Shown here piece by piece: positions 8,733 through 21,263 of a stretch of DNA of 64,000 nucleotides. The notes beneath the pieces were generated by a model, which was given only the letters and a program-made list of their open reading frames with translations, was not told the origin of the DNA and ran no database searches. Each line of letters starts with the position of its first letter. Within the stretch, counting starts at the first letter, position 1. The translations under genes were made by a program, and so were the position numbers. This stretch comes from Hephaestia sp. MAHUQ-44. GTDB taxonomy: Bacteria; Pseudomonadota; Alphaproteobacteria; Sphingomonadales; Sphingomonadaceae. The stretch is from assembly GCF_023806085.1 (NCBI RefSeq), contig NZ_JAMSLX010000008.1, positions 62,001-126,000 on the forward strand, read 5' to 3'.

Positions 8733-10337
8733 GTGGAGCGCACGCCGCTGATGGGCTTTGATGCCCAGGGTATCCGCACGGATGCACGATTATACTGGAA
8801 TTTGCAGACCGCGCCGCTGGTCGAGGAGGCGGTCCGGCGCGGGGAGGGGCATCTTGCCGCCGATGGCCCGCTGGTCGTCGCGACCGGGCGCCACACCGGC
8901 CGTTCGGCGCGCGATAAATTCACCGTCCGCGACGCCGGGACCACCGATACGATCTGGTGGGGGGAATCCAACCAGCCGATGACGCCCGACCATTTCGCCG
9001 CGCTCAAGGCCGATTTTCTGACCGCGCTCGGCGCGAAACAGGATCTGTTCGTCCAGGATCTGTACGGTGGATCGCAGCCCGAACATCGCGTCGGCGTGCG
9101 CGTCATCACCGAACTGGCGTGGCACAGCCTGTTCATCCGCACGATGCTGGTGCGCCCCGAGGCCGAGGCATTGCGCGGTTTCGTGCCCGATTACACGATC
9201 ATCGATCTGCCCAGTTTCCGCGCCGATCCGGCACGCCACGGCTGCCGCAGCGAGACCGTGATTGCGGTCAATCTGACCGACCGACTGATCCTGATCGGCG
9301 GCACCGCTTATGCCGGCGAGATGAAGAAATCGGTGTTCGGCCTGCTCAACTATCTGCTGCCGCCCAAGGGCATCATGCCGATGCATTGTTCGGCCAATAT
9401 CGGCCCCAAAGGCGATACGGCGGTGTTTTTCGGGCTGTCGGGGACGGGCAAGACGACGCTGTCGGCCGATGCCAGCCGCACCTTGATCGGCGACGACGAA
9501 CATGGCTGGTCCGATACTGCGGTGTTCAATTTTGAAGGCGGTTGCTACGCCAAGATGATCCGGCTTTCCGAAGAGGCCGAGCCCGAGATTTTCGCGACCA
9601 CCAAACGGTTCGGCACCGTGCTCGAAAATGTCGTGATGGACCCGGTGTCGCGGACGCTCGATTTCGACGACGCGCGGCTCGCGGAAAATTCGCGCGGGGC
9701 CTATCCGATCGATTTCATCCCCAATGCCAGCGCCGACAATATGGGGCCGGTGCCGCGCAATGTCGTGATGCTGACCGCCGATGCGTTCGGCGTGCTGCCG
9801 CCGATCGCGCGGCTGACCCCCGATCAGGCGATGTACCATTTCCTGTCGGGCTATACCGCCAAGGTCGCGGGTACCGAAATGGGGGTCACCGAGCCGCAGG
9901 CAACCTTTTCGACGTGCTTTGGTGCGCCGTTCATGCCGCGCCACCCTTCGGTCTACGGCAATCTCCTGAAAGAGCGGATCGCGCGCGGCAATGTCGATTG
10001 CTGGCTGATCAATACCGGCTGGACCGGCGGGCGCTATGGCGAGGGCAGCCGGATGCCGATCAAGGTGACGCGCGCCTTGCTCAAGGCCGCGCTCGACGGC
10101 AACCTTCACGCTGCGGACTTCCGCACCGATCCCAATTTCGGCTTCGAGGTGCCGGTCGCGGTCGAGGGGGTCGATAGCACGATCCTCGATCCGCGCCGGA
10201 CCTGGGCCAGCCCCCATGCCTATGACAGCATGGCGGCGCGGCTGGCCGATCTGTTCGTCGAGAATTTCGCGCCGTTCGCCGAGCATGTCGACGACGGCGT
10301 GCGCCGCGCGGCGCCGCGGGTGGCGGTCGTCGGATAG
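8733..10337 (+). CDS. pckA: phosphoenolpyruvate carboxykinase (ATP)
   Basis: 534 aa. Converts oxaloacetate plus ATP to PEP, the entry step of gluconeogenesis; cytoplasmic. Kinase-1a P-loop GLSGTGKT (about residues 234-241), downstream metal and nucleotide motifs ([24 protein letters not shown]) and the C-terminal [12 protein letters not shown] loop are all intact. I prefer the GTG at 8733: GGGAG at 8719-8723 is 9 nt upstream and the protein then has normal length. ATGs at 8691 and 8715 are in frame. It is divergent from chvI, and PEP is also the phosphate donor of the PTS relay encoded next door. Confidence 0.96.
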   Translation: MERTPLMGFDAQGIRTDARLYWNLQTAPLVEEAVRRGEGHLAADGPLVVATGRHTGRSARDKFTVRDAGTTDTIWWGESNQPMTPDHFAALKADFLTALGAKQDLFVQDLYGGSQPEHRVGVRVITELAWHSLFIRTMLVRPEAEALRGFVPDYTIIDLPSFRADPARHGCRSETVIAVNLTDRLILIGGTAYAGEMKKSVFGLLNYLLPPKGIMPMHCSANIGPKGDTAVFFGLSGTGKTTLSADASRTLIGDDEHGWSDTAVFNFEGGCYAKMIRLSEEAEPEIFATTKRFGTVLENVVMDPVSRTLDFDDARLAENSRGAYPIDFIPNASADNMGPVPRNVVMLTADAFGVLPPIARLTPDQAMYHFLSGYTAKVAGTEMGVTEPQATFSTCFGAPFMPRHPSVYGNLLKERIARGNVDCWLINTGWTGGRYGEGSRMPIKVTRALLKAALDGNLHAADFRTDPNFGFEVPVAVEGVDSTILDPRRTWASPHAYDSMAARLADLFVENFAPFAEHVDDGVRRAAPRVAVVG

Positions 10338-10408
10338 AAACCGGACACGCCGCATCGCGCGACCGGTGGAAGCATGATAGGCAGGGCGATCATCGCAGGA
10401 GACGACGC

Positions 10409-10717
10409 ATGGGCTTACTTGACGGGCTGCTGAGCCAGATCACCGACAATGTCGACATCGCCAACCTCGCTGCGAAGGTCGGGCTCGATCCCGCGCAGGT
10501 AGAGCAGGCGGTGGCCGCGCTGGCACAGGCGCATCCGCAGCCCGGCGATACCGCCGAACAGGCCGCCGCGGCGACCGGCCTGTCGGCCGACTCACTACGC
10601 CAGATCGTCGAGCAGATCGGCGGCGAGGGCGCGCTCGGGCGCTTTGCCGGGCTGTTGGGCGGCGAGGGCGCTGCCGGTGGTCTGGGCGGTCTCGTTTCCG
10701 GCTTCCTGAAGCGCTGA
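10409..10717 (+). CDS. small DUF937/YidB-like protein
   Basis: 102 aa, Ala/Gly/Gln-rich, with no cysteine and no signal peptide. The N-terminal half looks like repeated short helices (DNVDIANLAAKVGLDPAQVEQAV) and the C-terminal third is Gly-rich and ends in VSGFLKR. This resembles the DUF937/YidB-like group, whose function is unknown. AGGAG lies just upstream of the ATG (about 10396-10400). Short gap to pckA on the same strand; possibly read through from it. Confidence 0.6.
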   Translation: MGLLDGLLSQITDNVDIANLAAKVGLDPAQVEQAVAALAQAHPQPGDTAEQAAAATGLSADSLRQIVEQIGGEGALGRFAGLLGGEGAAGGLGGLVSGFLKR

Positions 10718-10730
10718 CGAAAACCGGGGG

Positions 10731-11186
10731 TCAGTCGTCGGCGGGCTCGGTAAGGAGGGCGCTGCCGTCGACCCCGGTCACCCGCACGCGGCGCCCGACC
10801 GCGGTATCGGGACCGTGCGCGGGCCAGCTTCCGTCACCGACACGCACCCGGCCCGCGCCGTTTTCGATCGCGTCGGTCACCACCACGATTTCACCGATCA
10901 ACCGCGCGACGCGATCGTTGAGCAGCGGATCGGACGATTCGACCGGATAATCGCGATACCAGCGCTTACCGATCAGCACGGCGACCGCGGCCCAGATCCC
11001 GAACGATGCGAACTGGGCGACCGGCGACAGATCAGCGAGCACCAGCGTTGCGACGCCGGTGATCGCCGCCGCGATCGCGAGGAAGATCAGGAACACCCCC
11101 GGCACCATCAGTTCGGCGATGCCGAGCCCCACCGCAAGGATCAGCCACAGCCATCCCGCCTCACCGAGCAGCGCGTCCAGCGTCAT
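10731..11186 (-). CDS. NfeD-family membrane protein
   Basis: 151 aa. Three closely spaced hydrophobic helices (about residues 12-85) are followed by a C-terminal OB-fold (VRVGDGSWPAHG, a VTGVDGSALLTV-like end) typical of short NfeD proteins. NfeD proteins work with SPFH/stomatin proteins in membrane quality control. The start overlaps the stop of the SPFH gene (4 nt), the usual pairing. Confidence 0.85.
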   Translation of the reverse strand: MTLDALLGEAGWLWLILAVGLGIAELMVPGVFLIFLAIAAAITGVATLVLADLSPVAQFASFGIWAAVAVLIGKRWYRDYPVESSDPLLNDRVARLIGEIVVVTDAIENGAGRVRVGDGSWPAHGPDTAVGRRVRVTGVDGSALLTEPADD

Positions 11187-12163
11187 TGCGCGCCGGGTTC
11201 GAACGGCCCGCGTTTGCGCGATGCTGGCGCCGGCACGGGGGGTGTCGCGGGCGCCTGATTGGCGAGCGCGTCCTTCGCGAGTTCACCGATTCCGCCCAGC
11301 GTGCCGATCAACTGCGTCGCCTCGACCGGGAACAGGATCGTTTTGGCGTTGGGTGAGGTCGCGAACTTGCCGATCGCTTCGACATATTTCTGCGCGACGA
11401 AATAGTTGATCGCCTGCGTGCCGCCGCCCGCGATCGCATCCGAGACGACCTTGGTCGCCTGCGCTTCGGCTTCGGCGGCCCGCTCGCGCGCCTCCGAATC
11501 GCGGAACACCGCTTCGCGCCGGCCTTCGGCCTCGAGGATCTTCGATTGCTTCTCGCCCTCGGCGCGCAGGATCGCGCTAGCGCGCGCGCCCTCGGCATCG
11601 AGGATATTGGCGCGCTTTTCACGCTCGGCTTTCATCTGGCGCGCCATCGCGTTGACGATATCGACCGGCGGGCGGATGTCCTTGATCTCGACTCGCGTGA
11701 TCTTGACACCCCATGGATTGGTCGCGTGATCGACCACGTTCAGGAGCCGCACGTTGATCTCGTCGCGCTTCGACAAGGTCTCGTCGAGGTCCATCGACCC
11801 CATCACGGTCCTGAGATTGGTGGTCGAAAGCTGCATGATGCCGACGAACAGATCGGAGACTTCATACGCCGCCTTGGCCGCGTCGAGCACCTGGAAGAAC
11901 ACCACGGCATCGACCGCGACCATCGCGTTGTCCTTGGTGATGATTTCCTGCCCGGGAATATCGAGCACCTGTTCCATCATGTTCACCTTGCGGCCGACAC
12001 GATAGAAAAAGGCGGGGTAGAAATTGAACCCCGGGGGTGCGACCGCGGTGAAGCGGCCAAAGTGTTCGATCGTATATTGAAAGCCTTGGCGCACGATTTT
12101 AACGCTCGACATGAGATAAAAGAGCACCAGGACCAGCACCAGCGCGGCAGCGAGCAAACCCAT
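11183..12163 (-). CDS. SPFH/band-7 (stomatin/QmcA-like) membrane protein
   Basis: 326 aa. An N-terminal transmembrane helix (about residues 2-18) precedes a band-7 domain (about 22-190), an Ala/Glu-rich coiled coil (about 200-260) and a Pro-rich tail. Probably oligomerises in the inner membrane with the NfeD protein encoded immediately downstream; QmcA-like proteins associate with FtsH. The start at 12163 is preferred because a GGGGG tract lies 6 nt upstream; the ATG at 12169 is the alternative. Confidence 0.88.
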   Translation of the reverse strand: MGLLAAALVLVLVLFYLMSSVKIVRQGFQYTIEHFGRFTAVAPPGFNFYPAFFYRVGRKVNMMEQVLDIPGQEIITKDNAMVAVDAVVFFQVLDAAKAAYEVSDLFVGIMQLSTTNLRTVMGSMDLDETLSKRDEINVRLLNVVDHATNPWGVKITRVEIKDIRPPVDIVNAMARQMKAEREKRANILDAEGARASAILRAEGEKQSKILEAEGRREAVFRDSEARERAAEAEAQATKVVSDAIAGGGTQAINYFVAQKYVEAIGKFATSPNAKTILFPVEATQLIGTLGGIGELAKDALANQAPATPPVPAPASRKRGPFEPGAQ

Positions 12164-12292
12164 CGTCATCCCCCGGACATAACAGCCGGACCGGCGCAAC
12201 TGCCGGCCATAAGGGCAGACTAGCACAGCCGGGGGCAAGCCTCATCATAAACCGGACGTGACGCGATGGCGGCGCCCGATATGGCCCCCTAG

Positions 12293-14997
<2,705 letters not shown>

Positions 14998-15029
14998 CGC
15001 TCAACCGCACGCGAATGCTGGAGAATGTC

Positions 15030-15545
15030 ATGCGTTTCACCTCGGTTGCCATCGCTGCGGCGCTGACGCTGGTCACCGTATCGACCGCGCTGCACGGGCA
15101 GAAGCGCGACGACCAGATCGATCCGCGTTCGATGGCGCTGCTCGCGCAGGGTGAAGCAGCGGCGAAGACCGGCGACCTCGAAGGGGCAGCAGATACGCTC
15201 GAAACCGCGCTCGTGGTCGATCCGCGCAACCGCGCGGCGTTCGTGGCGCTGGGGGACGTGACCCACAAGCGCGGGATGCCGGGCAAGGCAATCCGGCTCT
15301 ATCGCGAAGCACTCAATCTCGATCCCAACGACATCACCGCGTTACGCGGTGAGGGCGAGGCATTGGTCGCGCGCGGCGCGATCGATCAGGCCAAGGCCGA
15401 TCTCGTCAAGATCCGCCGGCTGTGCGCCAGGGCGGTCTGCCCCGAAGCAGCGGCGCTCACCGCCGCGATTGCCAAGGGTCCGCCGGCCACCGCGCTGGCA
15501 TCCAAGACCGAGAATGAGGCGCAGGCCGCCACCTCGGCCGAATAG
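15030..15545 (+). CDS. exported tetratricopeptide-repeat protein
   Basis: 171 aa from ATG 15030, which has GGAG at 15020-15023. A signal peptide ([23 protein letters not shown]) is followed by two to three TPR-like helix pairs (about residues 35-125). A cysteine pair lies near residues 133 and 138, and the tail is Ala/Thr-rich. TPR proteins are scaffolds; the partner is not known. It lies just downstream of rsmB. The stop codon directly abuts the rsmA stop codon on the other strand, with no spacer. Confidence 0.7.
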   Translation: MRFTSVAIAAALTLVTVSTALHGQKRDDQIDPRSMALLAQGEAAAKTGDLEGAADTLETALVVDPRNRAAFVALGDVTHKRGMPGKAIRLYREALNLDPNDITALRGEGEALVARGAIDQAKADLVKIRRLCARAVCPEAAALTAAIAKGPPATALASKTENEAQAATSAE

Positions 15546-16364
15546 TCAGGCCGACAGCGCGCGCGCGAGGATGATGAACTCGTCGACGCGCACCGTCTCG
15601 GCGCGGCGCGTCGGATCGATCCCGAGCGTGTCGAGCGCTGCCAGCGCGCCGGGGACGCCCTTGAGGCTCTGCCGCAGCATCTTGCGCCGCTGGCCGAACG
15701 CCGCCGCGGTAATGCGTTCGAGGATCGCGAACCGCACCCCCGAAGGTGCCTCGGTGGCGGTCAGATGGACCACTGCGGACATCACCTTGGGCGGCGGGGT
15801 GAAGGCCGAGCGATGGACCGTCATCGCGAGCCGCGCGTCGGCGCGCCACTGCGCCAGCACGGCGAGCCGGCCATAAGCATCGTCACCCGCCGCGGCGACG
15901 ATCCGGTTGGCGACTTCGCGCTGGAACATCAGCGTCAGGCTCTGCCACCACGGAAGCCAGTCAGCCGACAGCCAGCGGACCAACAACGCGGTGCCGACAT
16001 TGTACGGCAGATTGGCGACAATGTGCGGTTTGCCCGCGAACAGCGAGGGGGTATCGATCTCGAGCGCATCGCCCTCGATCACGCGCAACCGGCCCGGATA
16101 ATGCGCCGCGAGTTCCTCAAGCGCGGGGATGCAGCGGCGATCGCGCTCGACCGCCGTCACCCGCGCGCCCGCCGCGAGCAATGCCCGCGTCAGCCCGCCG
16201 GGGCCGGGACCGACCTCGAACACCTCGGCATCCGAAAGGTCGCCCGGAATCGCGGCGATCCGACCGAGCAATTGCGAATCGAACAGGAAGTTCTGGCCAA
16301 GCGCCTTGCTGGCGCTCAACCCGTGTCGGGCAATGACCTCTCTGAGCGGCGGGAGCGCCGTCAC
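15546..16364 (-). CDS. rsmA: 16S rRNA (adenine1518/1519-N6)-dimethyltransferase
   Basis: 272 aa. Dimethylates two adjacent adenines in the 16S 3'-terminal hairpin. SAM-binding motif I is [14 protein letters not shown], the catalytic NLPY motif is in [11 protein letters not shown], and the N-terminal [10 protein letters not shown] is typical. The GTG start at 16364 overlaps the pdxA stop (GTGA), so it is probably co-translated. Last gene of lptD-surA-pdxA-rsmA, the same order as in E. coli. Confidence 0.95.
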   Translation of the reverse strand: MTALPPLREVIARHGLSASKALGQNFLFDSQLLGRIAAIPGDLSDAEVFEVGPGPGGLTRALLAAGARVTAVERDRRCIPALEELAAHYPGRLRVIEGDALEIDTPSLFAGKPHIVANLPYNVGTALLVRWLSADWLPWWQSLTLMFQREVANRIVAAAGDDAYGRLAVLAQWRADARLAMTVHRSAFTPPPKVMSAVVHLTATEAPSGVRFAILERITAAAFGQRRKMLRQSLKGVPGALAALDTLGIDPTRRAETVRVDEFIILARALSA

Positions 16365-17365
16365 GCGGCCGGGCAGGCGAGTGCGAGTCGGCGGTGTTCG
16401 ACCGCGTTCGCGGCAAGCTGGATCGCCGCGATCATCGCGCCCGGCTCGGCCCGGTTCTCGCCCGCGATCGCAAAGGCGGTGCCGTGATCGGGCGAGGTCC
16501 GCACGATCGGCAGCCCGAGCGTCATGTTGACGCCCTCGTCGAAATGGAGCGTCTTGATCGGGATCAGGGCCTGATCGTGGTAGCAGCACATTGCGACGTC
16601 GTATGTCGCGCGGGCGCGGGGGTGGAACATCGTGTCGGCGGCAAAGGGGCCCGAGGCGAGGATGCCCTCATCGCGCAAGATCTGGATCGCGGGCGCGATG
16701 ATGTCGATTTCCTCCCGACCCAGCGCGCCTTGCTCACCGGCATGGGGGTTGAACCCGGCAAAGGCGAGCCGGGGCGATTCGAGCCCGAAATTGCGGCACA
16801 GCCCGCGCGCGGTCGCCCGCGCCTTGGCAACGAGCAAGTCGATCGAGAGCAACTCGGATACCATCGCGAGCGGAACATGCGTTGTGATGGGCACCACGCG
16901 CAGACTGGGCCCCGCGAGCAGCATCACCGCATTCTCGCCCGCAATCCCGCACCGCTCGGCGACGAATTCGGTCTGGCCGGGATGGGTGAAACCGATGTCG
17001 TAGAGCTGGGCCTTGGAAACGGGCCCGGTAACGAGCCCGCCCGCCGCGCCGGTCTGCGCGAGCCCGGTGGCGAGTTCGAGCGACCGCAACGCGGTCTGCG
17101 CGCCGAGTCGGTCGGGCTGGCCGGGCTCGATGGCGCCGGAGCGTTCGATCGCGAGCACGGGGAGCCCATCCGCGAACGCGGCGGCGGCCTGCGCGGGCTC
17201 GAGCACGGTCGTGACGGGGCCATCCCACACCGCCGCGACCGACCGTGGATCGCCGACCGCGAAGAACGGCGCGAGGCCGTGCCGCTTGCGTTCCGCCCAC
17301 GCCTTGGCGACGATTTCGGGCCCGATCCCGGCGGGATCGCCCAGCGCGATGGCGAGCGGCTTCAT
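16361..17365 (-). CDS. pdxA: 4-hydroxythreonine-4-phosphate dehydrogenase
   Basis: 334 aa. NAD-dependent oxidation and decarboxylation in the DXP-dependent pyridoxal-phosphate pathway. Signatures are [10 protein letters not shown] near the N terminus, VTGPVSK, and the metal-ligand histidines in FTHPGQTEF and in [13 protein letters not shown]. The start at 17365 ([13 protein letters not shown]) has GGAG close upstream; ATG 17389 is an alternative. The 28-bp gap to surA suggests one transcript. Confidence 0.95.
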   Translation of the reverse strand: MKPLAIALGDPAGIGPEIVAKAWAERKRHGLAPFFAVGDPRSVAAVWDGPVTTVLEPAQAAAAFADGLPVLAIERSGAIEPGQPDRLGAQTALRSLELATGLAQTGAAGGLVTGPVSKAQLYDIGFTHPGQTEFVAERCGIAGENAVMLLAGPSLRVVPITTHVPLAMVSELLSIDLLVAKARATARGLCRNFGLESPRLAFAGFNPHAGEQGALGREEIDIIAPAIQILRDEGILASGPFAADTMFHPRARATYDVAMCCYHDQALIPIKTLHFDEGVNMTLGLPIVRTSPDHGTAFAIAGENRAEPGAMIAAIQLAANAVEHRRLALACPAA

Positions 17366-17393
17366 CGTCTCCGACGCGATGGGAGCCATCGCT

Positions 17394-18764
17394 TCATCGA
17401 TATTCGACGATCGCGTCGCGCCGCAGGTCGCGCAGCATCTGCTGCGCGCGCAGGTTGACGCGCTGCTGTTCGATCTGGCTCTGGACCTGTGACGGATCAG
17501 GCAACTGGCCCGACTGGGGCGTGTCACGCCCGCACAGGACAAGCGCCCGCACGCCTTCCGACGGCGACCCGAACGGCGGGGTCGCCTCGCCGATGCTCAT
17601 ATTGAGCACGAGCTGTTGCAATTGCGGCGGCAGATCGCGCACGCGGACCTGATCGTTATCGACCAGCGTCGCGCCGATTTCCCTGGCGACCGCGGTGGCA
17701 TCGCCGCATCCCTTGATCGCCTGCGTCGCCTGCGCGAACTTGCTGGCGCGCGCGCTGGCCTGATCCTGCGTCGTTCCCGGCGCGAACTCGATCGTCAACT
17801 GGCGCAGGCTGAGCCGGGCGTCGCGCGGATCGGCGGTCAACACCTTGCGTTCGTCGACCAGATACAGGATCGAAAAACCGCCCGAATTCGGGATCGGCCC
17901 GGCGACCTGGCCGACCTGCATCTGCTGCGCGGCCTCGGCAAGCGGCGCGGGCAGCGTGTTCGCCTGAATCCAGCCAAGATCGCCGCCGACCGCCTTGGTT
18001 GACGCTTCGGAATATTGCGCAAAATATTCAAAGGGATGTTGCCCCTTTTTGATTTCGTCCATCAGACCTTGCGCATTGTGTGCAACCTGATCAAGCCGAT
18101 CGGGGGTCGCACCCAGGAAGATTTCCTTGAGGTGGTATTCGGGCTGGCCCTCCTGCGCCTTCAACCGATCGAGAATGCCCTGCACCTCCTCTTCGCCGAC
18201 ATTGACGAAGGGTTCGACCTGCTGGCCGAGATAGCGCTGCCAGGCGAGTTCGGCCTCGATCTGGAGCCGAAGCGAGCGATCCGACGAGCCGATCGAACGC
18301 AGATAGGCCCGCATCTCGTCAGGGGTCTTTTCGAAGTTCCGCGAGACGCGCGCGAACCCCTGGTTCACCTCGGCCGGGGTGACGGTGATCTTGTTGGCCT
18401 TAGCTTCCTGGATTTCCAGCGTCTCGTCGATCAACTGCGCCAGAATCTGGAGGCGCAGCCGCTCGAGATCGGCCGGGGGAAGATCGGGAATGTTGTTGGC
18501 CGCCTTGATGAGCGCGACCCGCTGATCGACGTCGGTGCCGGTGAGGACCGCATCGTTGACGATCGCGGTCGGCTTGCGGACGTTGGGATCGGCCTTGCCG
18601 AGGATCTGCGCGTCGGCGGGAATGTTCAGGTTGGCGGCCGAATTCGGCGCATCGTTCGGTTGTTGATCGGCAGTCTGCGCCACCAGCGCGGTGGCCAGCG
18701 CCAACCCGGCGGCAACCCCCAACCAGCGGCCAAAACCCGCCGCTTTCGTCCACGAAATCATCAC
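17394..18764 (-). CDS. surA: periplasmic chaperone/peptidyl-prolyl isomerase SurA
   Basis: 456 aa. Signal peptide with hydrophobic core at about residues 12-30, N-terminal SurA chaperone domain (IVNDAVLTGTDVDQRV onward), then parvulin-like PPIase domains (one clear copy with YHLKEIFLG and GGDLGWIQAN). Carries unfolded outer-membrane proteins to the BAM complex and helps LptD fold. It lies directly downstream of lptD, one of its main clients. Confidence 0.93.
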   Translation of the reverse strand: MMISWTKAAGFGRWLGVAAGLALATALVAQTADQQPNDAPNSAANLNIPADAQILGKADPNVRKPTAIVNDAVLTGTDVDQRVALIKAANNIPDLPPADLERLRLQILAQLIDETLEIQEAKANKITVTPAEVNQGFARVSRNFEKTPDEMRAYLRSIGSSDRSLRLQIEAELAWQRYLGQQVEPFVNVGEEEVQGILDRLKAQEGQPEYHLKEIFLGATPDRLDQVAHNAQGLMDEIKKGQHPFEYFAQYSEASTKAVGGDLGWIQANTLPAPLAEAAQQMQVGQVAGPIPNSGGFSILYLVDERKVLTADPRDARLSLRQLTIEFAPGTTQDQASARASKFAQATQAIKGCGDATAVAREIGATLVDNDQVRVRDLPPQLQQLVLNMSIGEATPPFGSPSEGVRALVLCGRDTPQSGQLPDPSQVQSQIEQQRVNLRAQQMLRDLRRDAIVEYR

Positions 18765-18853
18765 GATGTTTTAAACCTCATTCGTCGCGGCCGCGCGTCG
18801 GCGGGCTCACCTATGCCCATTTTGCTGAACCTTGGCTTAGCAGCCCCGGTTCT

Positions 18854-21103
18854 TCAACCCCCCAGGTTCTTCAATCGCAACGTCAGCAAGAAGGTGTTCC
18901 CACGCCGTGCGTCGCCGGTATCTTCATAGTCGCGCCGCCAGGTGACGCCGAGCTTGAGGCAATCGTCTTCATACGCGACGCCGAGCCGGTGACGGACCGG
19001 CTCGAAGCCGTCGACCGCCGACAGCGGGTCTTCCTTCGGCCCGGTCAAATCGACGATCGCCGAGCCGAACACCGACCAGAATTGCGAGACCTGCACCCGC
19101 GCGCCGACCCGTGCTTCCTCCCGATCCCGCAAATCCTCCAGTTCTTCGGTGATGTTGCGGTTGAGCCGGAGATAGCCGAGCATCACATAGGTGCGCCGCG
19201 AACCGATCGTGGCGTCGATCTCGTTGCGGCGGAAGGCGAAATTGTCCTTGTCGATCCGGAACCGATGGACCAGCGACACGAATTCACGATAGCGAATTTC
19301 GGTGCGGCCGACATAATCCGAAAAGCGGTCGTTCAGCCCCGTGCCGTCGGGAAACAGGCTCGGGCGCGAGGTCAGGCGGTAGCTCTGGCCGATATTGGTG
19401 TCGATCGAGATGCCCGGCAGGCTCAGCGTATAATCCAGGCCATAGGTGAAGCGCGTCGAATCCTCGAACCGATCGTAGCCCGCGAAGCGATTGAGCGCGA
19501 ACAGGTTCGAATCCTCGAGATCGACCGCGCGCGCATCTTCATTGGGCAGGTCGAGATTGGCGATATGCGGCGCGGCGACGACCTGAACCCGTGGCGTCAG
19601 CCGCTGCGTGCCGCCAAGAAATTCGCCGACCAGCGGCCATTTGACGTCCACCGCCACCGCGCCGATCGCCTGCGTGTTGAAGCCGGATTCGCCGCGATAG
19701 GCCGCCACCGTCGTCGCCAGCGTATCACTGGTGTTGTAGAGATCGCCGCGCGCATAAGCGGTGAAGGTCACTTCCTGGCCCCAGCGCGTCAGCTTGCGCA
19801 GATCCCAGCGCGCGCCGGCGAAAGCACGCTGGGTATCCTGCCCCTCGGTCCGCGTGAGCGCGAGCGAATTGGCCTGCAACATCAACGTGCCGCCGAACAG
19901 CCCGTCGACCCGACGGCGATAATCGATTTCGGGCAACGCGATCGGCTGCATTCCCTGCTGGTCGTCGACGCGCAGCGTCTGCACCGCCCAACCGGCAAGC
20001 GAAAAATAGCTGTCGCGATCGATCCGTTCGAGCTGGATCGTGTTGCGCAGCCGATCGTCGCGCGAAATATCGTACCGGCGCAGGAAGGTGTCGTCGGTGG
20101 TCAGCCGGATCGAGCCGCTGACGCTCCAGTTCGGATCGAGCTGATAACGCCCCGCGGCATCGAGATAACCACGAAAATCCTCTTTGCTGCCCGGTGGCGC
20201 GGGGCCGATGAAATCGTCGCTGCGGCGGCTGACAGTGCCATAGCCGGTAAGCCGGAAGGCACCGAGCCGATTGATCTCGCGGTATTCGGCCTCGAGCATC
20301 GGCATCGCATCGCTGAACAGATGCGGCGTGATCGTCGCGGCGCGATTGCGCGCGAGCTGGAAATGATAGGGGACCGCGATCTCGATCCCGTTGGTTCGAT
20401 CGTAGCGGATGTCGGGCGCGAGGAAGCCGCTGTCGCCATCGCTGCCGATCGGATGCGAAAAAGCGGGCAGCGGGACCCCGAGTCCGAAGAAATCGAGCCG
20501 CGCCCCCTGGTAATAGACGCGGCGTTTGTCGGGCCGGTAGGTGACGCGTACCGCGCTGATCTTCCAGGTCGGCTCCTTGGGGCAGCCGGTCGAACTCGTC
20601 ACCGCGCACGGCGTATAGGCCGCGCCCTCCAGCGTCGCGACACCGTTCGCATCACGCGTGCCGCGCCGCGCGGCGAGCCGCCCCCCCTGTTCGAGCACGA
20701 TCAGCATGTTTTCGACCACGCCGTCGCGCAGCGAATCGGTCAGGTCGATGCGATCGCCATAAGCGGTGTCGCCCTGAGGATTGGTGACCGCGATATTGCC
20801 GGTCGCGACGACCTGCCCGGTCTTGCGGTTCCACACCACCTGATCGGCGCGGAGCCGATCGTCGCGGCGGACCATGCGCACATCGCCGCTTGCGGTGACG
20901 ACGTCGCCATCCATGTCATATTCGAGCGTGGCTGCGGAAAACTGGACCTGATCGGGATCAACAGGCCCGGAGTCGGCATCCGCTGCCTGCTCGGCGGGCG
21001 GGGGCGGGGCGTCCTGCCGCGGCAGATCCTGCGCGTGCGCGCCGCCACCGATCAGCGCTGCCGCGCCGATGACGCAAGTGGCCAACAAGGCGTGCCGGGT
21101 CAC
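18854..21103 (-). CDS. lptD: LPS-assembly protein LptD
   Basis: 749 aa. Outer-membrane beta-barrel that inserts LPS into the outer leaflet. Signal peptide (hydrophobic core about residues 5-25), Pro-rich linker, N-terminal OstA/LptA-like beta-jellyroll (LEYDMDGDVVTASGDVRM), then the long barrel domain ending in LRLKNLGG. The GTG at 21103 is chosen because a GGGGGAAGAG site lies upstream and it puts the signal peptide at the N terminus; the next ATG upstream adds 33 unrelated residues. First gene of lptD-surA-pdxA-rsmA, divergent from pepA. Confidence 0.94.
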   Translation of the reverse strand: MTRHALLATCVIGAAALIGGGAHAQDLPRQDAPPPPAEQAADADSGPVDPDQVQFSAATLEYDMDGDVVTASGDVRMVRRDDRLRADQVVWNRKTGQVVATGNIAVTNPQGDTAYGDRIDLTDSLRDGVVENMLIVLEQGGRLAARRGTRDANGVATLEGAAYTPCAVTSSTGCPKEPTWKISAVRVTYRPDKRRVYYQGARLDFFGLGVPLPAFSHPIGSDGDSGFLAPDIRYDRTNGIEIAVPYHFQLARNRAATITPHLFSDAMPMLEAEYREINRLGAFRLTGYGTVSRRSDDFIGPAPPGSKEDFRGYLDAAGRYQLDPNWSVSGSIRLTTDDTFLRRYDISRDDRLRNTIQLERIDRDSYFSLAGWAVQTLRVDDQQGMQPIALPEIDYRRRVDGLFGGTLMLQANSLALTRTEGQDTQRAFAGARWDLRKLTRWGQEVTFTAYARGDLYNTSDTLATTVAAYRGESGFNTQAIGAVAVDVKWPLVGEFLGGTQRLTPRVQVVAAPHIANLDLPNEDARAVDLEDSNLFALNRFAGYDRFEDSTRFTYGLDYTLSLPGISIDTNIGQSYRLTSRPSLFPDGTGLNDRFSDYVGRTEIRYREFVSLVHRFRIDKDNFAFRRNEIDATIGSRRTYVMLGYLRLNRNITEELEDLRDREEARVGARVQVSQFWSVFGSAIVDLTGPKEDPLSAVDGFEPVRHRLGVAYEDDCLKLGVTWRRDYEDTGDARRGNTFLLTLRLKNLGG

Positions 21104-21263
21104 GGTAAACTCTTCCCCCAACGGGCCATATGCGTTCCATAAAGGCGATCGCCTATCGCATTGCCGCGCGCGGATCGCAATCGACGCCGCGCGCTTTGCC
21201 ACGCAACCGTGGCTCGATTAGGACAGGCGCACGACTCGCCCAGGTGAATTATTTCCCGAGGAT

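Noticed and set aside
18989..21142. Long open frame on the plus strand (717 codons) opposite lptD
   Set aside because: Antisense shadow of lptD with low-complexity composition; lptD has signal peptide, domains and synteny.
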